Positions 6,849-14,520 are shown, numbered from the stretch's first letter. The stretch: 32,050 nucleotides of DNA from Bacillota bacterium (GCA_023393125.1 JAEWMQ010000008.1:1-32050); one strand, 5' to 3'. The notes: generated by a model from the sequence alone, not told the origin. Program-made: numbers and translations.

Positions 6849-9266
6849 ATGCGTATTAGTGAAGGACTGGTGAAAATCTCTGTCAGGGAGCTCATAGAAT
6901 TTGTACTAAGAGAAGGGAGTATCACCTCGGGCGTAACGAGTAGTAATAGGGCTGTTTTGGGGACTTTGGCTCATAAGAAACTTCAAGAAAGTATGGAAGC
7001 TAATTATGAAGCAGAGGTTAGAATGGCTCATGAATGTAAAAAGGACGATATTACCTTTGTGGTAGAGGGGAGAGCAGACGGTGTTATTAGAGACCTGGTA
7101 GGTGTCACCATTGATGAAATTAAAACCACAACCAAAGACTTAAGCCTAATCGATGAGAATTACAATCCTCTTCACTGGGCTCAAGCTAAATGTTATGCCT
7201 ATTTTTATGCTAAAGAAAATGCGCAGCAAGAAATGCAGGTACGCCTTACTTATTACCATATAGAAACCAAAGAAATCAAACACTTACAAAGAGGCTTTTT
7301 CTTTGAAGAATTAGAAGCATTCTTTAATCAAATCATTGCTAAATATTCAAAATGGATTCGCTTTTACATGGACTGGACTAAAAAGAGGGACGGTTCTTTA
7401 AAAGAACTAGCATTTCCTTTTGAAAGCTATCGTAAGGGGCAAAGAGAATTAGCTGTTAGCGTTTATAAAAGTATTCAGCAAACAAATAACCTTTATGTTA
7501 GTGCTCCAACAGGTATAGGTAAGACTATGTCTACTCTTTTTCCTGCTCTTAAGGCCATGGGGGAGGGGCATGGGAGTAAGATTTTCTATCTAACGGCTAA
7601 AACGATTACGAGAACGATTGCAGAAGAAGCAGCTATGCGTTTATATAAGAAAGGTGCTAAGATTAAAACCATTACCCTAACGGCGAAAGATAAAATTTGT
7701 TTTTGTGAGAAAAGACAGTGTCACCCGGATTATTGTGAATGGGCAAACGGACATTATGATAGGGTAGATGAAGCCGTTTATGAAATCATTAATGAGGAAG
7801 ATTTGATTTCTAGAGAGATGGTAGAGCAGTATGCCAGAAAGCATAGGGTATGCCCCTTTGAACTAGCGCTTGATTTGTCTATATGGGCAGATATTGTGAT
7901 ATGTGATTATAACTATGTATTTGACCCTAGTGTAGGGCTAAAGCGTTTTGCAGATAATAGAGATTTTATACTTTTGGTAGATGAGGCACATAACCTAGTT
8001 GATAGGGCTAGAGAAATGTACTCCGCTAGCCTATCTAAAAGGCAAGTTTTAAGTGTGAAGAAAAATTTAGGAAAGGGTAATTCTGCTATTTCAAGAGAGC
8101 TTACTAAGCTGAACGAATGGTTTTTAGATTTAAGAAAGGATTATATCGATGAACTAGGGGTTTATATTAGTAAAGAAGCACCTAAGACACTTTATCAAAT
8201 CAGTAGGAGGCTCATTGCTGCTTGTGATAAGAAACTTCAGCAAGGAGGAGAAAGTAATCTGCCTGCTGATTTACTAGACTTATATTTTGAAGCATACAGT
8301 TTTAATCGCATCTATGAACTCTTTGATGAGCATTATATAGTTTATGGTGAAAGTAGTGGACAAGAAGTAAGAATTAAGCTTTTTTGCATAGACCCAAATA
8401 CTGCCATTAATAGTATTACAAGTACTTGTAAAAGTGCTATCTTCTTTTCTGCTACACTACTACCTATTGATTATTACAAATACATGCTAGGGGGCAAAGA
8501 GGATAAGGCAATAGCCTTTGACTCCCCTTTTATAGAAGAGAATGCCTTAAGATTAGTGGTTACAGACGTCTCCACTAGATATAGACATAGAGAGGCCAGT
8601 TATACAAAGATCTGCGAGGCTATTTGTCAGCTAGTAGAACAAAAAATAGGACATTACATGGTGTTCTTCCCTTCTTACAAATATATGTCAGAGGTATTTG
8701 AGCATTTAAGAGTCATGACGAGTTCAGAAAGAGAAGCGCAAGAAGAAATACGAGTAGAAGAAAGTTATTTTCAAGTATATGACGAGTTAGGACAGCCTCA
8801 ATACGAAGTCTATAAGCAGACTAGTGAGATGAGTGAAGAAGAAAGAGAAAGCTTCCTAGAAAGGTTTATCCCCAATCCAGAAAGCTCCACAGTGAATTTC
8901 TGCGTATTAGGAGGCATCTTCTCCGAGGGTATAGACCTAACAGGAGACCGTCTCATTGGTGTTATAGTAGTAGGCGTAGGCTTACCACAACTGGGTTTAG
9001 AAAGAGATCTCATCAAGAACCACTTTGATGAAGAAGAGAAAGACGGCTACCACTATGCCTATACCTATCCGGGTATCAATAAAGTCTTGCAAGCAGTAGG
9101 GCGCCTTATTCGAACTGAAGAGGACAAAGGAAGCATTTTACTTATCGATGACCGCTTCAATACTCCGCTTTACGAAAGCCTCTTAACCCCAGAGTTTTAC
9201 CACGCTAAAAAAGTAAAAACGACAGAAATAGCCTCCTATGTTAAACGTTTTTGGGAGCAAATATAG
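6849..9266 (+). CDS. Rad3/XPD-DinG family DNA helicase with N-terminal PD-(D/E)XK-like domain
   Basis: This 805-residue superfamily 2 helicase has the iron-sulphur (DEAD_2) layout. Walker A is SAPTGIGKT at 218-225 and the Walker B box is VDEAH at 377-381. Cys284, Cys286, Cys291, Cys296 and Cys335 are candidate 4Fe-4S ligands, and a C-terminal Helicase_C_2 half holds GIFSEGIDLTGDRL and QAVGRLIRTEED. The first ~180 residues carry GTLAHKKLQ, EGRADGVI, IDEIKT (Asp89/Glu90/Lys92) and QAKCYAYFYA, the pattern of a Cas4/RecB-type PD-(D/E)XK nuclease fold. A combined nuclease-helicase for DNA repair or R-loop removal is therefore likely. The start has a GGGAAGGA ribosome binding site, and a TATAAT at 6811 is a plausible -10. 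The protein is cytoplasmic and monocistronic. Confidence 0.88.
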   Translation: MRISEGLVKISVRELIEFVLREGSITSGVTSSNRAVLGTLAHKKLQESMEANYEAEVRMAHECKKDDITFVVEGRADGVIRDLVGVTIDEIKTTTKDLSLIDENYNPLHWAQAKCYAYFYAKENAQQEMQVRLTYYHIETKEIKHLQRGFFFEELEAFFNQIIAKYSKWIRFYMDWTKKRDGSLKELAFPFESYRKGQRELAVSVYKSIQQTNNLYVSAPTGIGKTMSTLFPALKAMGEGHGSKIFYLTAKTITRTIAEEAAMRLYKKGAKIKTITLTAKDKICFCEKRQCHPDYCEWANGHYDRVDEAVYEIINEEDLISREMVEQYARKHRVCPFELALDLSIWADIVICDYNYVFDPSVGLKRFADNRDFILLVDEAHNLVDRAREMYSASLSKRQVLSVKKNLGKGNSAISRELTKLNEWFLDLRKDYIDELGVYISKEAPKTLYQISRRLIAACDKKLQQGGESNLPADLLDLYFEAYSFNRIYELFDEHYIVYGESSGQEVRIKLFCIDPNTAINSITSTCKSAIFFSATLLPIDYYKYMLGGKEDKAIAFDSPFIEENALRLVVTDVSTRYRHREASYTKICEAICQLVEQKIGHYMVFFPSYKYMSEVFEHLRVMTSSEREAQEEIRVEESYFQVYDELGQPQYEVYKQTSEMSEEERESFLERFIPNPESSTVNFCVLGGIFSEGIDLTGDRLIGVIVVGVGLPQLGLERDLIKNHFDEEEKDGYHYAYTYPGINKVLQAVGRLIRTEEDKGSILLIDDRFNTPLYESLLTPEFYHAKKVKTTEIASYVKRFWEQI

Positions 9267-9301
9267 TTTCAAATAGAGAAGGTTTAAGAGAATGGCTTAT
9301 G

Positions 9302-9503
9302 GGAGGAAATGAGAGGGCAGACCTATCTTCCAGTGTTCCGGTTCAAGTTTTCTGAGGCACTAGGCTCGCTAATTTGGATGAACGTGCGAAAACTCGCTAC
9401 GCTCAAACACTCGCACTAAAATCCATCCAAAACACTCGCCAAGTGCCTCTAAAAAACTCTCCCAAGTCACCCTTCCAGATAGTTCTACCCTCTCATTTCT
9501 TCC
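9302..9503 (-). ncRNA. 202-bp imperfect palindrome, element A of a paired structured repeat
   Basis: The two halves fold back on each other. The outer arm GGAGGAAATGAGAGGG (9302-9317) pairs with CCCTCTCATTTCTTCC (9488-9503). GAGGCACT near 9354 pairs with AGTGCCTC near 9442. Both half-arms between these blocks are the same length (53 bases). The centre, read on the minus strand (9428-9376), is GGATG-GATTTTA-GTGCGA, a 21-base loop, TCGCAC-GTT-CATCC. The same centre recurs in element B at 9730-9782. There is no coding capacity. Typing it as RNA is inference; it could be a DNA-level palindrome such as a REP-like element. Confidence 0.6.
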
Positions 9504-9570
9504 AAACGTTATTAAGCTCATAAACGTTTCTAACAGTAAAGCAGCATAGCTAAAAAAATAGTGTCATTTC

Positions 9571-9619
9571 AAACGTGCAAGTAATTTTTTCAGGTTCTTC
9601 TTTACTTGTAACAGCGTTT
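9571..9619. repeat. Smaller imperfect palindrome between elements A and B
   Basis: AAACG/CGTTT (9571-9575, 9615-9619) encloses CAAGTAA/TTACTTG (9578-9584, 9602-9608). Weaker symmetry extends outward to about 9545 and 9650. It lies exactly between the two larger palindromes, so the whole block reads as three consecutive fold-backs. Confidence 0.45.
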
Positions 9620-9654
9620 AAAGTGTCTTGATAGTTTACTTTTGCAAAATAGCA

Positions 9655-9858
9655 GCTGTGTAGGGAGAGTAGTGGACTTGCTGGAAGATGCCTTGGAGCA
9701 GAGCTTAGAAACTCTTAATGAAGTAATCCTTATGGGTTTTAGGGCGAGTGTCTGAGCATCGCGAGTTTTCGCCCGTTCATAAGGATTACGAATTTAGAGT
9801 TTCTTAGCGAAGTCTTTGGCAGCAGCTGTAAGCAAGTACACTACCCGGACTACATAGC
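9655..9858 (+). ncRNA. 204-bp imperfect palindrome, element B of the paired structured repeat
   Basis: Outer arms GCTGTGTAG (9655-9663) and CTACATAGC (9850-9858) begin a long fold-back. AGAAACTC near 9708 pairs with GAGTTTCT near 9797, and GTAATCCTTATG (9723-9734) pairs perfectly with CATAAGGATTAC (9778-9789). The core is GGTTTTA-GGGCGA, a 21-base loop, TCGCCC-GTT. It is identical in layout to element A, with a compensated base pair (GGGCGA/TCGCCC here, GTGCGA/TCGCAC in A). It lies in opposite orientation to A, just past the end of asnB. Confidence 0.6.
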
Positions 9859-9876
9859 GGTATTTTACTATATATT

Positions 9877-11715
9877 TTACACCAACTTAACGTTATAGCT
9901 TTCCAGCCATATGTTGAGCTGAACTAAATAAGCAATAAGTTGTGGGCCTGTCATGAGTTGGCCGAACCAAGGTCTTGTATAAGCTTCTCCTTTGGTATCT
10001 ACTAATCTTTGAGCAAATTCCTTGTTAATAATCTCAAAAAGTGGCGCGTTCTTGTTTTTTAAGATTTCTCCAAGCATATCACATACAAGATGGGTATAAA
10101 TAGGATTGTGTGTTTTAGGATAAGGACTCTTCTTTCTGTAAATAATGTCTTCTGGCAAGATACCCTTTAAAGCTTTACGAAGAAGGCCTTTTTCTCTGCC
10201 TTGGTAGAATAGATACTCATCTGGCAAGTTAAAGGCATATTCTACTAAACGATAATCAGCAAAAGGAACACGTACTTCTAGGCTGTTAGCCATACTCATA
10301 CGGTCTTTTCGATTTAAGAGGTTAACCATGAACCATTTCATATTTAAGTAGAAGATTTCTCTAGTACGCTGTCTGTCTAGAGATTCATAGCCTAGCTTAG
10401 GGACTAGCTTTAAACTATCTAGATAATTCTCCTGTACTATTTCCTCAAGAGGAAGAGCAGCGTATTCAGGAGAAAGAAGTTGTCTTCTACTTCTAACAAA
10501 GTTGGACCAAGGGAAGGTTTCTAGACTTCTAAGTTCAGGTCTAGTATACCAAGGATAACCACCAAAAACTTCATCAGCGCATTCCCCAGATAAAGCGACT
10601 ACAAAATCTTTTCGAATTTCTTTACAGAATAAGAAAAGAGAAGAATCAATATCTGCCATACCAGGTAAATCCCTAGCTAAGACAGCAGCTTTTAAAGTAT
10701 AAGCTAGCTCATCGTGTTTAATGGTATAAGTGCGATGATCACTTTGGATAAATTCAGCCATTTGAAGAGCCCAATATTGATCGGAAGTAGGCTGATAGAT
10801 AGAGGCTTTGAAGTACTTATCATTATCTTCGTAGTCTAGGGAATAGGTGGTAAGTATTTTATTACGCTTTTTATAAGAATTAGCAGCAATAGCAGCAATA
10901 GCAGAGGAGTCTAGGCCACCTGAAAGAAAAGTACATAAAGGTACATCTCCGACTAATTGGCGTTCAATAGCATCAATTAATAAATGTTGTAAATGCTCGG
11001 TGGCTTCTTCTAAGGTCTCCTGATTTTCAGTGGCTTTTAGCTGCCAGTATTCTTTAATAAGCATATCTTTTTTATTAATAATCGCGAGATGAGCAGGAGG
11101 AAGTTCATTTATTTCTTTAAATACAGCACTTCCTGGTCTGATGGCAGGACCTAAGCCAAATATTTCTGTAAGTCCTTCTTTATCTAAGGTTGGGGAAACA
11201 GCTGGGTGAGCTAAAACCGTTTTGATTTCTGAACCAAAAATAAGCGTTGTATCTTGAATGCTATAGAAGAAGGGCTTAACACCTAATTGATCACGTACTA
11301 ATAGAACCTGCTCTAATTTCTCGTCATAAATAGCAAAAGCAAAAATACCATTTAATTTTTCTACGCAGTTAATACCAAAACACATATAAGCCGTTAAAAG
11401 GACCTCAGTATCTGAATATGAATCAAAATGATAGCCCTTTAGAAGAAGCTCCTTCCTAATATCTTCTGTATTATAAAGTTCTCCATTATAAATAAGAGTA
11501 TAGTGAAAACCACCTTGTTCTTTAGTCATAGGTTGAAGGCCACCTTTTGGGTCTACAACGATTAATCTTCGGTGTCCAAAAAGAACATGAGGATAAGACT
11601 TGTAGCCATATTGATCAGGTCCTCGTAGTTTAAGAGTATCAGTCATGTTTTCTAGATTCATTTGCTCATTAGTAAGGACTTTCTTAAAATCTACAATGCC
11701 AGCAAAACCACACAT
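9877..11715 (-). CDS. asnB: Asparagine synthetase B (glutamine-hydrolysing)
   Basis: This 612-residue enzyme makes asparagine from aspartate, glutamine and ATP. The N-terminal class II amidotransferase domain begins MCGFAGIVD, so Cys2 becomes the catalytic N-terminal residue after Met removal; RLIVVD and YNGELYN follow. The synthetase domain has the ATP-binding PP-loop SGGLDSS at 265-271 and LSGECADEVFGGYPWY near 385. The length is normal for the Bacillus AsnB/AsnO type. AAGGAG lies 9 bases before the ATG. A promoter candidate sits about 220 bases upstream, leaving a long leader with two terminator-like hairpins, so attenuation is possible. The gene stands alone and ends 18 bases from palindromic element B. 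Confidence 0.95.
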   Translation of the reverse strand: MCGFAGIVDFKKVLTNEQMNLENMTDTLKLRGPDQYGYKSYPHVLFGHRRLIVVDPKGGLQPMTKEQGGFHYTLIYNGELYNTEDIRKELLLKGYHFDSYSDTEVLLTAYMCFGINCVEKLNGIFAFAIYDEKLEQVLLVRDQLGVKPFFYSIQDTTLIFGSEIKTVLAHPAVSPTLDKEGLTEIFGLGPAIRPGSAVFKEINELPPAHLAIINKKDMLIKEYWQLKATENQETLEEATEHLQHLLIDAIERQLVGDVPLCTFLSGGLDSSAIAAIAANSYKKRNKILTTYSLDYEDNDKYFKASIYQPTSDQYWALQMAEFIQSDHRTYTIKHDELAYTLKAAVLARDLPGMADIDSSLFLFCKEIRKDFVVALSGECADEVFGGYPWYTRPELRSLETFPWSNFVRSRRQLLSPEYAALPLEEIVQENYLDSLKLVPKLGYESLDRQRTREIFYLNMKWFMVNLLNRKDRMSMANSLEVRVPFADYRLVEYAFNLPDEYLFYQGREKGLLRKALKGILPEDIIYRKKSPYPKTHNPIYTHLVCDMLGEILKNKNAPLFEIINKEFAQRLVDTKGEAYTRPWFGQLMTGPQLIAYLVQLNIWLESYNVKLV

Positions 11716-11766
11716 AAGGGTTCACTCCTTTTCAGGTAAAATAAAAGCAAAGGAAATAAGCGCATA

Positions 11767-11796
11767 AAAGAGGAAGCGAATAAATACTTCCTCTTT
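11767..11796 (-). terminator. Terminator-like hairpin 2 in the asnB leader
   Basis: A 10-bp perfect stem, AAAGAGGAAG / CTTCCTCTTT, has a 10-base loop. On the minus strand the stem is followed by TTATGCG after its own TTT, a modest U-tract, about 50 bases before the asnB ATG. It lies within the inferred asnB leader, so it is more likely an attenuator or stabilising element than the end of a gene. Confidence 0.5.
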
Positions 11797-11864
11797 AGTA
11801 TATTTAAGAAATCTTAGCTTTATGAAATCATATGCCCTCCTATTAAAAATTTGTGAAATAAGCA

Positions 11865-11908
11865 AAAGAGGTCTATATATATGCAACTGCATACATATAG
11901 ACCTCTTT
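11865..11908 (-). terminator. Long terminator-like hairpin 1 in the asnB leader
   Basis: A 14-bp perfect outer stem AAAGAGGTCTATAT / ATATAGACCTCTTT (11865-11878, 11895-11908) encloses a second stem ATGCA/TGCAT. On the minus strand it is followed by TTGCTTATTTC after the TTT. It begins about 20 bases after the inferred asnB transcription start. Confidence 0.55.
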
Positions 11909-11934
11909 GTCTACATCATCATAATATAATACAT

Positions 11935-11962
11935 ATAATAGTGATATTCGAGTAGATATCAA
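11935..11962 (-). promoter_or_regulatory. Candidate asnB promoter
   Basis: On the minus strand TTGATA (11957-11962), a 16-base spacer and TATTAT (11935-11940) match a vegetative promoter. Transcription would start near 11928, giving a leader of about 210 bases that contains both hairpins. The rest of the 11716-12143 gap is AT-rich, with no ORF and no T-box or recognised riboswitch motif that I can find. Confidence 0.45.
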
Positions 11963-12143
11963 TATATTCTTATAAAATTTAATTAATATTGAATGTATAG
12001 ATAAAAAGGCCGTAAAGTATTAATTATATGCTGTATTATATAGTGACATACTCTCTTAGAGGTGCTAAAATAATGAGTAACACAATATAAAAATATTTAA
12101 TCTATATCATTAAATTATAAATTTAGAGTTGGAGGAGTGGCGT

Positions 12144-13181
12144 ATGGGAGAGCTGGCTAGTGAGAAGGTGATTATTCCATTATCAAAATGCCGTCCAGGA
12201 ATGGTGTTGCTTCAACCTATTTTAGATGAAAAGACTGGAGCGATACTTTTACCAAGAGGGGATAAGCTAACTGAAGAAAGTATTGAGAAGGTTCATCATT
12301 TTCAGCATACACAAGTATGGGTGGATATCAATACCGAAGACAAAATGTGGCAAACGGAAGAGCGTATTGTAGAAAGTTATAAAGAATATGCGACTACCTT
12401 AAAGTGTATTATTGAAGGGGGCAATAAGGTAGGAGAAGTGCTTAATATTGAGGCGTTAAAGAACTTAGCACAATATATGATTAAGGACTTTAAAGATGAT
12501 TTCAATTTATTAGCTTGTGTTAACCTTGTTTCCCAGCTGAAAGAAGAGTACTATACTCACAGCATTAATGTGGCATTTCTTTCTCTTGTTATGGGGAGAT
12601 GGAGAGATTATAGTGAACAAAGATTAGAACAACTTGTTTTAGCTGCATTATTACATGACGTAGGGAAGATAGATTTACCTAATGCACTAAAGGACACAGA
12701 TATGGACAGGCGTTTAAGGGAACGATTAGCTTATAAGAGGCATCCTATCTATGGTTATGAAAAATTAGTACCGTTTAATGAGCTAGATAATGAAGTACTC
12801 AAAGCAGTACTAACGCACCATGAACGTTGTGATGGTTCTGGTTTTCCACTAAGTTTAAGAGGGGATAAGATTAGTGACATGGCTAAAATCATAGGTTTAG
12901 CAGATACTTATGATGAGTTAAAACAAAAGAATCATATTTTTAATGTCATTAAAGAATTAAGAAGTACACAGCTTAGAGCTTTTGAAGTAGATTTATTACT
13001 TGAATTCTGTAGTAATATCATGAATTATTATATAGGTAATCATGTGCTATTAAGCACAGGAGAAATAGCAGAGGTATATTCTATTTCTCCTCAGGCAATT
13101 TATCGACCTACTGTCAAGGTTAATAACAAGCTTATAGATCTTTATGTGCAGAGCCAAATAGATATAGTAAAGGTTTTCTAG
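12144..13181 (+). CDS. HD-GYP domain protein (probable c-di-GMP phosphodiesterase)
   Basis: I place the start at ATG 12144, six bases after GGAGGAG (12131-12137), rather than at the TTG at 12129, which lies within that site; this gives 345 residues. An N-terminal region of about 120 residues contains a DUF3391-like beta segment. The HD-GYP domain follows, with His139 (THSIN), HDVGK at 171-175, RHP at 199-201, HHE at 225-227, DGSGFP at 230-235 and DTYDEL near 254. The GYP signature reads GFP, which is a common variant. The metal ligands are intact, so hydrolysis of c-di-GMP is likely. There is no membrane segment and no receiver domain, so the input signal is unknown. A strong terminator follows. 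A PilZ receptor gene lies at 26108. Confidence 0.88.
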   Translation: MGELASEKVIIPLSKCRPGMVLLQPILDEKTGAILLPRGDKLTEESIEKVHHFQHTQVWVDINTEDKMWQTEERIVESYKEYATTLKCIIEGGNKVGEVLNIEALKNLAQYMIKDFKDDFNLLACVNLVSQLKEEYYTHSINVAFLSLVMGRWRDYSEQRLEQLVLAALLHDVGKIDLPNALKDTDMDRRLRERLAYKRHPIYGYEKLVPFNELDNEVLKAVLTHHERCDGSGFPLSLRGDKISDMAKIIGLADTYDELKQKNHIFNVIKELRSTQLRAFEVDLLLEFCSNIMNYYIGNHVLLSTGEIAEVYSISPQAIYRPTVKVNNKLIDLYVQSQIDIVKVF

Positions 13182-13210
13182 AGATAAATAACAAAGGTAA
13201 AATAAAGCTA

Positions 13211-13234
13211 AAAAGGATGCGAATGCATCCTTTT
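13211..13234. terminator. Bidirectional terminator
   Basis: AAAAGGATGC / GCATCCTTTT with a GAAT loop is followed by ATTTTTG on the plus strand. It ends the HD-GYP gene and overlaps the stop codon of the convergent gene at 13233, so it can serve both. Confidence 0.85.
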
Positions 13235-13640
13235 ATTTTTGATTTGAATCATTAGGTGTAGCTAAAGGAGTTAAAAGGTCAGCAACTACCGTTTTAGTTT
13301 CTTCTAAGGAATTATCTAGATAGTAAGAGATTGTTAAGTGAGATGAGAGAGAAGGTAAACTAGAGGAAGACGTAAACTTGTACTCAAAAAAGGCAGATTC
13401 GTCTGGAGCGAGATTACCTAATTCAAGGCAATTTTCAGTTGGAGAAAAATTTAAGGCACCTCGTTTTCTAATAATAGCTTGTTCTAGAATAGAAAAATCA
13501 CTACCCTGAATTAATATTTTAAGATTATTGATGTATCCAGAAGAAGTATTAGTAATTTCAAGTTCATTATTAATAAGCGTTTTAGCAGTTATTTCTATAG
13601 TTTTATTAATTTCTGAGACTTTAATAGCATTCATCATCAT
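13233..13640 (-). CDS. Small DUF11-like beta-sandwich protein, possibly spore-associated
   Basis: The AGGAGG at about 13646-13651 precedes three consecutive ATG codons (13640, 13637, 13634). I use the first, though the second has the better spacing; the upstream GTG overlaps the ribosome binding site. The product of about 135 residues has the pattern of a DUF11/immunoglobulin-like module (KTLINNELEITNTSSGYINN, later LELGNLAPDESAFFEYKF), similar to repeats in surface and spore-coat proteins. It has no signal peptide. It lies downstream of the Cys-rich gene but is separated from it by a strong terminator. A CATA-type -10 upstream hints at sporulation control. The function is unknown. Confidence 0.6.
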   Translation of the reverse strand: MMMNAIKVSEINKTIEITAKTLINNELEITNTSSGYINNLKILIQGSDFSILEQAIIRKRGALNFSPTENCLELGNLAPDESAFFEYKFTSSSSLPSLSSHLTISYYLDNSLEETKTVVADLLTPLATPNDSNQK

Positions 13641-13731
13641 TATCACCTCCTATTTTATAGTATGCAAATAGATAGTAATTAAGTTATTTAAAATATGAAA
13701 TATTAAAGTAATATCATGAGTAAATAAAAAA

Positions 13732-13752
13732 GCAGAGGCGGTAAGCCTCTGC
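13732..13752 (-). terminator. Rho-independent terminator of the Cys-rich gene
   Basis: GCAGAGGC / GCCTCTGC with a 5-base loop is followed on the minus strand by TTTTTTATTT. It separates the Cys-rich gene from the DUF11-like gene. Confidence 0.85.
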
Positions 13753-13776
13753 AAATAATTAAGATAGAGTAAGGGA

Positions 13777-14355
13777 TTATGCTCTTCCCCAGCAACTACA
13801 GCCACATTGGGAACTACGACAACAATCGTTATTACAGCTACAACAAGATCTACGACAACAATCATTATTACAACTACGACGAGATCTACGACTACGGCGG
13901 CAACGGGATCTACGACAACAGTCATGATTACGGTGACAACGAGATCTACGACTACATTCACTATCACAACCACAGTGATGTGAAGAGCTACACTCATTTT
14001 TATGACAGCAATCACAATCATCATCATCATCTTTATCACAATCGTCATCATTACTATCTGAGAAGCGACGACAGCAGCAATCATCATCATCACTATCTGA
14101 GAAGCGACGACAGCAGCAATCGTCATCATCACTATCTGAGAAGCGACGACAGCCGCAATCATCATCATCTTTTGATGAAGAACAATCATCATCTTTGTCT
14201 AATCCAAATTCATTGATATATTCACAAAGAATGCGTGAAGCAGCTAAAATAGTTTCATTAGCTTCAGCAAGCTGCTTTCTACAGCAAGTGTTGCAAGATC
14301 TGTGGTCACATTCGCATCCACAACGAGAACATTTGTTTTTACATCTACATGACAT
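13777..14355 (-). CDS. Cys/Asp/Arg-rich repetitive protein, spore-coat-like
   Basis: This 192-residue protein is very rich in Cys, Asp, Ser and Arg. Residues 1-55 are the ordered part: a Cys-rich start (MSCRCKNKCSRCGCECD) and a helix-like QLAEANETILAASRILCEYI. Then come three tandem 13-residue repeats ending RRFSDS followed by Asp runs (encoded by 14055-14171), a His/Cys segment, and an Arg/Ser/Cys-rich tail with NNDCCRR units. It has no signal peptide. GGAGGG precedes the ATG. The composition fits a disulphide-crosslinked spore coat or exosporium protein, or metal binding; both are inference. Two long ORFs in other frames of the same bases are by-products of the repeat. Confidence 0.65.
   Translation of the reverse strand: MSCRCKNKCSRCGCECDHRSCNTCCRKQLAEANETILAASRILCEYINEFGLDKDDDCSSSKDDDDCGCRRFSDSDDDDCCCRRFSDSDDDDCCCRRFSDSNDDDCDKDDDDDCDCCHKNECSSSHHCGCDSECSRRSRCHRNHDCCRRSRCRRSRRSRRSCNNDCCRRSCCSCNNDCCRSSQCGCSCWGRA
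14055..14171. repeat. Three tandem 39-bp repeats inside the Cys-rich gene
   Basis: Units at 14055-14093, 14094-14132 and 14133-14171 begin TATCTGAGAAGCGACGACAG and differ at only a few bases. Being 39 bp, they keep the reading frame and encode 13 residues each. High identity points to recent duplication or slippage. Confidence 0.9.
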
Positions 14356-14406
14356 ATTAAAATCCCTCCACTTAATTTATTAGGTTTGAGTAGCGCCCTC
14401 ACTGAC

Positions 14407-14434
14407 ATAATATGCAACAAAAACAAAAATTGAC
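14407..14434 (-). promoter_or_regulatory. Candidate sporulation-type (SigE/SigK-like) promoter
   Basis: On the minus strand CATATTAT (14407-14414) resembles the CATAnnnT -10 of mother-cell sigma factors. GTCAATTT (14427-14434) lies 12 bases upstream as a possible -35. It sits 52 bases before the Cys-rich gene's ATG. The match is partial. Confidence 0.3.
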
Positions 14435-14520
14435 ATTATTTTATTTTCCCTACTTATGACATAAATGAAGATATAAAGAATATATATATTAAAGGGATAA
14501 GCTAAATAAGGGGGAGGGTA

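Noticed and set aside
9302..9858. Insertion sequence or CRISPR array at the palindromic block
   Set aside because: There is no transposase ORF and no regular spacers; the two units are inverted, not tandem.
11716..11962. T-box riboswitch in front of asnB
   Set aside because: I searched the leader for the conserved T-box sequence and antiterminator and did not find it.
12129..12143. TTG start for the HD-GYP gene
   Set aside because: It lies within the GGAGGAG ribosome binding site that serves ATG 12144.
14053..14171. CRISPR-like array
   Set aside because: The 39-bp units are contiguous with no spacers and lie in frame inside a coding sequence.
13650..14216. Long ORFs on both strands overlapping the Cys-rich gene (180 residues on minus, 145 on plus)
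   Set aside because: They arise from the CAT/GAC-rich repeats being free of stops in several frames. They lack suitable ribosome binding sites, and the composition (Met/Val or His/Tyr/Asn only) is not protein-like.
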